Assembly (NCBI GenBank): GCA_036397815.1
Contig: DASWIE010000083.1
Span: forward strand, 1-64,000
From: DASQFY01 sp036397815
Lineage (GTDB): Bacteria; Chloroflexota; Limnocylindria; QHBO01
Length of the DNA stretch: 64,000 nt
Direction: 5' to 3'
Made by a program: the position numbers and the translations under genes
The notes under the pieces: generated by a model
Databases searched by the model: none
Told to the model about the DNA's origin: nothing
Seen by the model: the letters and a program-made list of their open reading frames with translations, nothing else
Shown here: in pieces, positions 36,331 through 43,215 of the stretch
How positions within the stretch are numbered: the stretch's first letter is position 1
Layout: each line of letters opens with the position of its first letter

Positions 36331-37518
36331 TCAGCCCGTTCGCCGCACCTCATCGATGAGCTGCTGGGCGATGACGAGCCGATGGATCTGGTTGGTGCCC
36401 TCGTAGATCTGCGCGCCCTTCGCGTCGCGCATGAAGCGCTCGACCGGATTGTCGCGGCTGTAGCCCGCGCCACCGTAGATCTGCACCGCGTCGGTCGCGA
36501 CCCGCATGGCGGCGTCGGATGCGTACATCTTGGCCATGCTGCTCGCCGCGTTGATCGGCTGCCCCGCGTCCCGCAGGCGCGCCGCGCGCCAGGTGAGCAG
36601 CCTGGCTGCCTCGACCGCGACGGCGGCGTCGGCCAGCATGGCCTGGATCATCTCCTGGTCGGCGATCGGACGGCCGAACTGGCTGCGCTGGGTCGCGTAG
36701 CGAGTCGCGTGCTCCAGGGCGGCTCGCGCCAGGCCGACGCAGGCCGCCGCAATGCCGATCCGGCCGGCGCCCAGGGCGCTGAGCGCCACCTTCAGGCCCT
36801 GCCCCTCCTCGCCGAGCCGGTTGTCGAGCGGGACCTTCGCCCCGTCGAAGATCAGCTCGGTCGAGACGGAGTCGCGGATCCCCATCTTTCGCTCGTGGCT
36901 CCCGACACGGAACCCCGGGGTGTCGCGCTCGACCACGAAGGCGGTGATGCCGTCGCGGCCGAGCGAGCGGTCGATGGTGGCGAAGGCGATGATCACCTCG
37001 GCGTCCGCGCCGTTCGTGATCCAGACCTTGGTGCCGGTGAGCGCGTAGCCGTCATCTCCCCGCTCGGCACGCAGCGCGATGGCCGACGCGTCCGACCCGG
37101 CTCCGGGCTCGGTCAGGGCGAAGGCCCCCAGGTGCCGGCCGGCGGTCATAGGTGGTAGGAACCGATCCTTCTGCGCATCGGTCCCGAAGGTGAGGATCGG
37201 GAGCTGCGCCAGGATGTGGACCGAGAGGCTGATCGCCATCCCCATGTCTTCCGCGGCGATCTCCTCGCAGGCCAGGATCCAGGCGAAGGTGGACATTCCC
37301 GCGCCGCCGTACTGCTCCGGGTAGGGAAGCCCGGTCAGGCCCAGCGCACCCATCCGGGTGAAGAGGGCGCGATCGTAGCGCTCCTCCTCGTCGCGCCGGG
37401 CGACGGTGGGCGCCAGCTCACGCTGCGCGAAGAGAGCGGCCGTCTCACGCACGCCGCGCTCCTCCTCGGTGAGCGCGAACGGGTCTGGCCGGTGCAAGGC
37501 GGCGGCGGCGGTGCTCAT
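36331..37518 (-). CDS. Acyl-CoA dehydrogenase
   Basis: 395-residue FAD flavoenzyme catalysing the first oxidation step of beta-oxidation or branched acyl-CoA breakdown. The motifs FALTEPGAGSD and KVWITNGADAE, the arginine-rich R-x-QFGRPI segment, and the catalytic base Glu in IYEGTNQIHRLVIA are intact. The Glu position (near the C-terminus) fits short/medium-chain and butyryl-type enzymes. The ATG overlaps the stop of the hydroxyacyl-CoA dehydrogenase gene by 1 nt, so the two are coupled. The exact chain length preference cannot be read from sequence. Confidence 0.95.
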   Translation of the reverse strand: MSTAAAALHRPDPFALTEEERGVRETAALFAQRELAPTVARRDEEERYDRALFTRMGALGLTGLPYPEQYGGAGMSTFAWILACEEIAAEDMGMAISLSVHILAQLPILTFGTDAQKDRFLPPMTAGRHLGAFALTEPGAGSDASAIALRAERGDDGYALTGTKVWITNGADAEVIIAFATIDRSLGRDGITAFVVERDTPGFRVGSHERKMGIRDSVSTELIFDGAKVPLDNRLGEEGQGLKVALSALGAGRIGIAAACVGLARAALEHATRYATQRSQFGRPIADQEMIQAMLADAAVAVEAARLLTWRAARLRDAGQPINAASSMAKMYASDAAMRVATDAVQIYGGAGYSRDNPVERFMRDAKGAQIYEGTNQIHRLVIAQQLIDEVRRTG

Positions 37519-38390
37519 CAGGCGATCTTGTTCCCCTGCTCGTCGTAGCGGTAGAAGCCGCGCCCCGCCTTGCGGCCCAGGTGCCCGGCGACGACCATCT
37601 GCCGGAGCAGCGGCGCGGCGCGGAACTTCGGATCGCCGAAGCCACGATGCAGGACGTCCAGCACGCCGAGCATCACGTCGTTCCCGATGAAGTCGGACAG
37701 CTCCAGCGGGCCCATCGGATGGTTGAGGCCGAGCTTCGCCCCGGTGTCGATGTCCTGCGCCGTGCCTGTCGACTCCATCAGCGCGAAGATGGCCTCGTTG
37801 ATGAACGGGCCGAGCATGCGGTTCACCAGGAAGCCGGGCATGTCGCGCGACTCGATCACGGTCTTGCCCAGCTCGGCGGCGAAGGCGCGGCTTGCCGCGT
37901 GGGTGGCATCATCGGTCTCCAGCCCGCGGATGATCTCGACCAGGCCCATGACCGGGACCGGCGAGAAGAAATGAAGGCCGATGAACTTTGCTGGGCGGTC
38001 GGTCGCCGTGGCCAGGCCGGTGATGCTGATGCTGCTGGTGTTGGAGGCGAAGATCGCGTGCGGAGCAGCCGACCCGGAGACGCGCGCCCACGTCTCACGC
38101 TTCAGCGCCTCGTCCTCGAAGATCGCCTCGATCACGATGTCGTGGCCGCCTGCGCCCTCGGTCCCCACGGCGGTGCCGACGCGCTGCAGGATCTCATCGG
38201 CGGTCGCCTGCTCCAGCTTTCCCTTCGAGACCTGGCGGGCAAGGTTGCCGGCGATCCGCTCGCGCCCCGCGTCGGCGAGCTCAGCTGTTCGATCCGAAAG
38301 CGTCACCGACTTGCCGGCGGCGGCGCTCACCTGGGCGATCCCATGCCCCATCAGGCCAGCGCCAACGACGTAGACCCGCTCGATGCCCAT
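37518..38390 (-). CDS. 3-hydroxyacyl-CoA (3-hydroxybutyryl-CoA) dehydrogenase
   Basis: 290-residue NAD-dependent enzyme oxidising L-3-hydroxyacyl-CoA. The Rossmann motif VVGAGLMGHGIAQ is at the N-terminus. The catalytic His/Glu pair lies in GLHFFSPVPVMGLVEII, with FLVNRMLGPFINEA and the DIDTGAKLGLNHPMGPLELSDFIG-type segment (split here for brevity) downstream. It is a stand-alone Hbd-type enzyme without hydratase domain; no enoyl-CoA hydratase gene is present in the window. It lies 6 nt after the GNAT gene. Confidence 0.95.
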   Translation of the reverse strand: MGIERVYVVGAGLMGHGIAQVSAAAGKSVTLSDRTAELADAGRERIAGNLARQVSKGKLEQATADEILQRVGTAVGTEGAGGHDIVIEAIFEDEALKRETWARVSGSAAPHAIFASNTSSISITGLATATDRPAKFIGLHFFSPVPVMGLVEIIRGLETDDATHAASRAFAAELGKTVIESRDMPGFLVNRMLGPFINEAIFALMESTGTAQDIDTGAKLGLNHPMGPLELSDFIGNDVMLGVLDVLHRGFGDPKFRAAPLLRQMVVAGHLGRKAGRGFYRYDEQGNKIA

Positions 38391-38396
38391 GGCCGG

Positions 38397-38903
38397 CTAG
38401 CCTACCAGCCGCAGGAGCATGGTCGGGTTCCCCGGTGTGCCCCCCGCGCTGCGGAAGCCCATCGACTGGTAGAGGGCCACCGCGGGCGCGTTGTTGGCGT
38501 CCACGCTCAGGCTGAGCGCCTCGATCCCTTCGCTTCGTGCGCGGTCGAAGAGGGCGGTGAGCAGCGCGCGGCCGATGCCCCGCCCGCGCCACGCCGCCTC
38601 CACGCCGACGCTGATCTCGGGGATCCGCTCTGCCACGAAGCCATAGCCGGGCTGAGCGGCGGGAAAGTGCCGGTGCCAGGCCGCGCCGACCGGCTCGCCG
38701 GCCACTTCGGCAATCACCCCGGCATCGCCGGGACGACCCCAGCCCACCAGGTAGGGCGAAAGCCCAGCGTCCTGCTTGACCGCGTCGACGGGAGGTGGCT
38801 CAGTGGGTGGCAGGTCGGCGCTGAACGAGAGCACGCGCCACAGGAACGGCTCGTCGGCCGGCGTCACGCTTCGGATCACGAGCGCGGACGCGCCGGGTGT
38901 CAT
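38397..38903 (-). CDS. GNAT-family N-acetyltransferase
   Basis: 168-residue Gcn5-related acetyltransferase. The acetyl-CoA-binding motif A reads EISVGVEAAWRGRGIGRALLTAL (the R-G-x-G-I/A loop is RGRGIG), followed by LSLSVDANNAPAVALYQSMGF, the usual motif B. The N-terminus is IRSVTPADEPFLWRVL. The acceptor is unknown; because the gene is embedded in an acyl-CoA operon with meaB, a regulatory protein-acetylating role is possible but not shown. The ATG overlaps the meaB stop (ATGA). Confidence 0.88.
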   Translation of the reverse strand: MTPGASALVIRSVTPADEPFLWRVLSFSADLPPTEPPPVDAVKQDAGLSPYLVGWGRPGDAGVIAEVAGEPVGAAWHRHFPAAQPGYGFVAERIPEISVGVEAAWRGRGIGRALLTALFDRARSEGIEALSLSVDANNAPAVALYQSMGFRSAGGTPGNPTMLLRLVG

Positions 38904-39817
38904 TGCAGGAGCCGCTCGGCGGCGGTCGCGGGATCGAGCTCGCGCGAGGCGATCGCGTCGACGGTCGCAGCCCAGTCCGGGCCGGAAGCTGCACGTCGAG
39001 CGGCCGCGTCACCCAGCGCCCGCCGCAGCTGGCCCGCCGCCCGTTCGCGCGCCCGGTCGGGGTCGCGCGCCACCAAGCGATGTGCGTCGATGGCGTCGGT
39101 CAATGCCGCCACGCCCTCGCCGGTGGTCGCGGTCGTCATGAGCACGTGCGGGGGCTTGCGCTTCACCCGCCCGCCCGCCGTCGAGAGCATGGCGCGCAGC
39201 TGCCGGGCGGCGCGGTCGGCACCTGGGCGATCGGCCTTGTTCACGACCAGCACGTCGGCGACCTCCAGCAGGCCAGCCTTGATGGCCTGCACCTCGTCTC
39301 CCATCTCCGGCACCTCGACCACCACAGTAGTCTCGGCCAGCCGCGCAACCTCAACCTCGCTCTGCCCAGCGCCGACGGTCTCGACCAGCACCGGGTCGAA
39401 GCCCGCCGCATCCAGCGCCCCCGCCGCGATCCAGGTCGCCGCTGACAGGCCGCCCAGCTCCCCGCGCGACGCCATCGATCGCACGAAGACGTCGGGGTCG
39501 GCGGCATGCTCCATCATCCGGATGCGGTCGCCCATGATCGCGCCGCCCGTGTACGGAGACGACGGGTCGACCGCCAGGATCCCGACCCGCCTGCCGCGCC
39601 GGCGCCACTCGGCGGCGAGCGCGTTGACGAGCGTCGACTTACCGCTGCCCGGCGGCCCGGTGATTCCGACCAGATGGGCGCCCTTGCTGGCGCGGAAGAG
39701 CGCCGGCAGCAGGTCGCGCATTCCGGGCGCGTCGTTCTCGATGGCGGTCAACAGCCGCGCCAGCGGTCCGCGCTCGCCGGCTACGGCACCGCGCATCACC
39801 TCGGCGAGGTCGGCCAC
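38900..39817 (-). CDS. meaB: MeaB/ArgK-type GTPase chaperone of a B12-dependent mutase
   Basis: 305-residue G3E GTPase that loads and protects adenosylcobalamin in acyl-CoA mutases. The P-loop GPPGSGKST, the Walker B/switch region DPSSPYTGGAIMGDRIRM, ETVGAGQSE and the base-specificity NKAD are present. GTG 39817 (SVADLAEVMRG) is chosen as it lies 7 nt after the mutase-subunit stop. The frame continues upstream across that gene but in a non-homologous composition. Its partner subunits are the B12-binding protein next door and the large subunit at 58291. Confidence 0.95.
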   Translation of the reverse strand: MADLAEVMRGAVAGERGPLARLLTAIENDAPGMRDLLPALFRASKGAHLVGITGPPGSGKSTLVNALAAEWRRRGRRVGILAVDPSSPYTGGAIMGDRIRMMEHAADPDVFVRSMASRGELGGLSAATWIAAGALDAAGFDPVLVETVGAGQSEVEVARLAETTVVVEVPEMGDEVQAIKAGLLEVADVLVVNKADRPGADRAARQLRAMLSTAGGRVKRKPPHVLMTTATTGEGVAALTDAIDAHRLVARDPDRARERAAGQLRRALGDAAARRAASGPDWAATVDAIASRELDPATAAERLLQ

Positions 39818-39824
39818 GCTCCGA

Positions 39825-40262
39825 TCAGGCGCGCTTGCGCGCGTGCTCGCGGAAGTAGCGCGCCACCTGGCCGATGCTCGTGCCGGGACCGAAGATCTCG
39901 GCGATCCCGGCCTCCTTGAGCTTGCCGACGTCCGCATCGGGGATGATCCCGCCGGCGGCGACCAGGACGTCGTCCATGCCGCGCTCGCGGACGAGCTGCG
40001 CGATGCGCGGCAGCAGGGTCATGTGCGCGCCGGACAGGATCGAGAGGCCGACCACGTCCACGTCCTCCTGCTCGGCGGCGTCGGCGATCATCTCCGGCGT
40101 CTGGCGCAGCCCGGTGTAGATCACCTCGAAGCCCTCGTCGCGTAGGCCGCGGGCAAGCACCTTGGCCCCGCGATCGTGGCCGTCCAGGCCCGGCTTGGCG
40201 ATCAGGACCCGGATCGGCGTCGAGCGGGCGTCAGTCGAGCGGGCGTCATCGGTCTGGCTCAT
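39825..40262 (-). CDS. B12-binding small subunit of an acyl-CoA mutase
   Basis: 145-residue cobalamin-binding domain protein. DGHDRGAKV supplies the lower-ligand histidine (DxHxxG), followed by GLSILSGAH and AAGGIIPDAD, the SxL and GG motifs that hold the nucleotide tail. It corresponds to the C-terminal domain of methylmalonyl-CoA mutase or the small subunit (IcmB type) of isobutyryl-CoA mutase. The large subunit is encoded 18 kb away at 58291, on the other strand. It is 12 nt from phhB and 7 nt from meaB in the operon. Confidence 0.93.
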   Translation of the reverse strand: MSQTDDARSTDARSTPIRVLIAKPGLDGHDRGAKVLARGLRDEGFEVIYTGLRQTPEMIADAAEQEDVDVVGLSILSGAHMTLLPRIAQLVRERGMDDVLVAAGGIIPDADVGKLKEAGIAEIFGPGTSIGQVARYFREHARKRA

Positions 40263-40274
40263 GCGGGCCCGATT

Positions 40275-40592
40275 CTAGCCGCTGGCCGCATCCGCTCCCG
40301 CCTCGGAAGCCAGCCGATCGATGGTGGCCGCCATGGCCAGATCCTTGGCGGTCAGGCCCTTGGAAGCATACGTGGTCGAGGTGAACGTCACACGCCGCCA
40401 GTTGATCAGGATGTCGGGATGGTGGTCGGCCGCCTCGGCGGCCTCGGCCACGCGGTTCACGAGGCTGATGGCGTCGAGGAAGGTCGCGCAGCGGACGGTC
40501 CGCCGAATCGCGTCACCCTCGCGTTGCCAGTCGGGCAGCGCGGCCAGTCCCTCGTCGATCTCCGCTTCGGTGAGCAGCGGTGCGTACGGCAT
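40275..40592 (-). CDS. phhB: Pterin-4a-carbinolamine dehydratase
   Basis: 105-residue DCoH/PhhB family enzyme that dehydrates 4a-hydroxytetrahydropterin, recycling the cofactor of aromatic amino-acid hydroxylases. The catalytic AADHHPDILINW segment holds the histidine pair, and TSTTYASKGLTAKD is the conserved closing motif. Length and ends are normal. It follows folE by 4 nt. No aromatic amino-acid hydroxylase is present in the window, so its pterin partner is elsewhere or the protein has another role. Confidence 0.93.
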   Translation of the reverse strand: MPYAPLLTEAEIDEGLAALPDWQREGDAIRRTVRCATFLDAISLVNRVAEAAEAADHHPDILINWRRVTFTSTTYASKGLTAKDLAMAATIDRLASEAGADAASG

Positions 40593-40596
40593 CGGT

Positions 40597-41214
40597 CTAG
40601 TCGGACGATCGTCCGATGAAGGTCAGGAACTCGCTGCGAGTGCGGCCATCGCGGCGGAACGTGCCGAGCATGGCGCTCGTGACCATGGTCGCCTGCTGCT
40701 TCCGGACGCCGCGCATCATGGTGCACAGGTGGGTCGCCTCGATCACGCAGCCGACCCCCTTCGGCTCCAGCCGCTCCATGAGCAGGCCTGCCACCTGCTG
40801 GGTCATCCGTTCCTGCACCTGCAGCCGGTGCGCGTACATGTCCACGATGCGCGGGATCTTCGAAAGACCGATGACTCGGCCGCGCGGCAGGTAGCCGACG
40901 TGGGCACGCCCGTAGAACGGCAGCAGGTGGTGCTCGCACAGCGAGTAGAACTCGATGTCGCGGACCACCACCATCTCGTCGTAGTCGACATCGAAGCAGG
41001 CGCCGTTCAGGAGGGCGTCGGGGTCGATGTGGTAGCCGGCGGTCAGCTCGGCATACATGCGCCGCACGCGCTCGGGCGTTTCGGCCAGCCCCTGGCGCTG
41101 CGGATCCTCGCCGATCTCGGCCAGCAGGGTCCGCACCGCCCGCTCGAGCTCGTGACCGGGCTCGGCGGTCGCGACCGGGTCGAGCTTGACGTGTCCTTCA
41201 TCCACGGGCGGCAT
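40597..41214 (-). CDS. folE: GTP cyclohydrolase I
   Basis: 205-residue enzyme converting GTP to dihydroneopterin triphosphate, the entry to folate and biopterin. SLCEHHLLPFYGRAHVGY carries a zinc Cys and the His residues, and ATHLCTMMRG holds the second zinc Cys. GLSKIPRIVDMYAHRLQVQE is canonical. The start is uncertain: ATG 41214 or, in frame, GTG 41205, which lies 7 nt after a TAGCAT box (plus 41213-41218) and would be leaderless. It is the first gene of the long minus-strand operon running to the acyl-CoA ligase. Confidence 0.96.
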   Translation of the reverse strand: MPPVDEGHVKLDPVATAEPGHELERAVRTLLAEIGEDPQRQGLAETPERVRRMYAELTAGYHIDPDALLNGACFDVDYDEMVVVRDIEFYSLCEHHLLPFYGRAHVGYLPRGRVIGLSKIPRIVDMYAHRLQVQERMTQQVAGLLMERLEPKGVGCVIEATHLCTMMRGVRKQQATMVTSAMLGTFRRDGRTRSEFLTFIGRSSD

Positions 41215-41327
41215 GCTACCCCAGGGGTACCGGTACCTCCATGTGACCGATTCCTCTAGGCGACCGATATCGGCCGCGGTAGACTTTGCGCTCTTTCGCA
41301 ATCCCAACCGCACGACGATCCGCTGCC

Positions 41328-41894
41328 ATGATCCTGCACCACACCAGCTCGCGCTCACGACGCCTCGCGATCCCGGGCTTGAGCCACGATCGCCTGGCCG
41401 CCGCGCTCGCCTCGCGGCTCGATGACGGCTATCACTACTTCGCCGGCATCGCGCTCGGTGGCATCGTCCCGATCGACGCCGTGGTGGTCGGCCCCGGCGG
41501 CACCTGGGCGCTGAGCGTGGCGTCCGTGCACGGGCGCTTCCGCAAGCGCAACGGCCACTGGTATCGCTGGAACCGATCGACCGAGTCGTGGGTCCCGTGG
41601 GACGCGCAGCCGGTGACCTCCGCTCGCCTCGTCGGCCACCGCCTCGAGCTCTTCCTGGAACGTGCGACCCTGCCCGCCAGCGTGGAGGCATGCCTGGTGA
41701 CTCCGGCGGACACCCAGATCGACTGGGAGCCCGATCAGCGGCCCGGGATCCACGTCCACTCCGGATTCGACCGGCTGGCGATCCGGATCGGCCGAGATGA
41801 CGCCCTGACCGAGGCCCAGGTCGAGCGCATCGTCGCGTTGCTCGATCCCCGTCAGCCGCTGCCCCGCCTCGCGACCTCGAGCCCGCGCGGTTAG
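41328..41894 (+). CDS. NERD-domain protein (nuclease-related domain)
   Basis: 188-residue protein whose middle resembles the NERD domain: LDDGYHYFAGIALG, IDAVVVGPGGTWALSVAS, then a basic segment RKRNGHWYRW. This matches the D/E-V-V-V-G-P-x-G strand of restriction-endonuclease-like folds, but the E-x-K catalytic pair is not clear (SVAS replaces the usual E-T-K). It may therefore be inactive as a nuclease. ATG 41328 was chosen as the first codon after a TAGACT box (41279-41284). The stop overlaps the convergent membrane-protein gene by 4 bp. Confidence 0.65.
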   Translation: MILHHTSSRSRRLAIPGLSHDRLAAALASRLDDGYHYFAGIALGGIVPIDAVVVGPGGTWALSVASVHGRFRKRNGHWYRWNRSTESWVPWDAQPVTSARLVGHRLELFLERATLPASVEACLVTPADTQIDWEPDQRPGIHVHSGFDRLAIRIGRDDALTEAQVERIVALLDPRQPLPRLATSSPRG

Positions 41895-43117
41895 GGGAGG
41901 ACGGCGGGGGGCACCGCGCGCACGTCCCACCACAGCTCGGCGGCCCAGGCGTAGAGCGTCGCCACGGCGCCGAACAGCGCGGTGCCACGCAGCAGCCAGT
42001 CAGGCCCCTTGTTCCGATATGCGACCGCCAGAAGGACGAGCAGCGGGCCGGTGGCGTCCACGATGAACCGATAGCCGAACTGCCAGAAGCCCCAGGACCC
42101 GTGCGCCCAGTTCGGCAGCATGATGAGGACGAAGCTCAGCCAGGCGATCCAGACGATCGCACCACCGCGGGCGCGGAGCGCCAGCAGCAGGGTGGGTGCC
42201 GAGAGGGCGACCCCCACTCCGCTCACCGGGTAGGCGATCCATGGGAAGTCGAGCCTCACCTCGTAGCCCTGGAGCAGCATCGCGAAGATCGAGCGCGGGA
42301 TGTAGGCCAGGTTGACGATGCCGTCACGGAAGTACGGCTCGGCCGTCACCAGCTCGCCGGGATGCCAGAAGCTCTCGATCAGCCCGTACCCGAACTCGAA
42401 GGGGCTGCCGAAGCGAACGAAGTTGTACAGGGCCAACGGGATGGCGACGGCGGTGAGACCGATGAGGAGCTGCCCGATCCGCCAGCGCTGCGGCCAATAG
42501 AACCAGGCGAGCAGCGGCAGCATGAACCCGGTTGGAAGCCTCGACCCCGCGGCGAGGCCCAGGAGCAGGCCGGCGAGCAGCGGCCAGCGCCCCTGCACAC
42601 CCAGGTAAAGAGCGGCGAGCGAGAGCACGGTCCCGAGGACCTCCGGGTAGAACCAGAGGCTGCTCGAAGCCGCCACCCAGCCATACGTCGCGGCGCCCAC
42701 CCCGAGCGTGATCCACGCTGCCGTACGCAGCGGCACCTCGAGGTGACGCAGGATCAGCAGCATGAGCGCCACCCCGGCGCCGCCGACGAACGCACCCAGG
42801 GTCGTGCTGCTGGGCGTCAGGCCCAGGGCGAGAAACGGGATGTAGATGAGCGCCGGGACGGGTGGAAATGGCGACCACGCCCGCTCGCTGTCGATGACGA
42901 CGAGCTCCCAATGCGATCCCCAGGGCACCCACAGGCGCCCTTCCATGAACGCGCGCGCGAGATCGTCGTGGATGTCCTGGTTATCGCTCACGCCCAGGTT
43001 CAGGAAGGCGATCGTGGAACCGACAAAGAAGAGGAAGGCGACGGCGTTCGTCGGCAGGCGGATCTCGGTGAAGAAGGTGGTGATGGACCGAGTCGCCGTG
43101 AGGGCCGACGCTATCAT
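41891..43117 (-). CDS. Polytopic membrane protein, probable GT-C-type glycosyltransferase
   Basis: 408-residue integral membrane protein with about nine to ten hydrophobic helices. An early extracytoplasmic loop carries DNQDIHDDLARAF followed by DSERAWSPFPPVPAL, reminiscent of the acidic loop of dolichyl-phosphate-mannose-type (GT-C) transferases. Acceptor and sugar donor are unknown. ATG 43117 (MIASALTATRS) is preceded by a good promoter with a leader of about 24 nt. It is divergent from another large membrane protein at 43216, and the two may act in the same surface-glycan pathway. Confidence 0.72.
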   Translation of the reverse strand: MIASALTATRSITTFFTEIRLPTNAVAFLFFVGSTIAFLNLGVSDNQDIHDDLARAFMEGRLWVPWGSHWELVVIDSERAWSPFPPVPALIYIPFLALGLTPSSTTLGAFVGGAGVALMLLILRHLEVPLRTAAWITLGVGAATYGWVAASSSLWFYPEVLGTVLSLAALYLGVQGRWPLLAGLLLGLAAGSRLPTGFMLPLLAWFYWPQRWRIGQLLIGLTAVAIPLALYNFVRFGSPFEFGYGLIESFWHPGELVTAEPYFRDGIVNLAYIPRSIFAMLLQGYEVRLDFPWIAYPVSGVGVALSAPTLLLALRARGGAIVWIAWLSFVLIMLPNWAHGSWGFWQFGYRFIVDATGPLLVLLAVAYRNKGPDWLLRGTALFGAVATLYAWAAELWWDVRAVPPAVLP

Positions 43118-43147
43118 CGGCCGCGTGGCATGCGCATCGTGGAGCCG

Positions 43148-43176
43148 TGCATAGCTGATCCTCGCAAGCCCGTCAA
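43148..43176 (-). promoter_or_regulatory. Promoter of the GT-C-like membrane protein
   Basis: On the minus strand TTGACG (plus 43171-43176) and TATGCA (plus 43148-43153) are separated by 17 bp. A divergent TATGAT box for the plus-strand gene lies at 43201-43206. Confidence 0.65.
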
Positions 43177-43215
43177 GGAAACCCAGGCATGGGTAGTGGC
43201 TATGATCCGGGCCCG

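Noticed and set aside
41255..41280. Fifth copy of the intergenic repeat (GACCGATAT..GGCCGC)
   Set aside because: Only about 16 bp resemble copy C, which is not enough in DNA of this composition.
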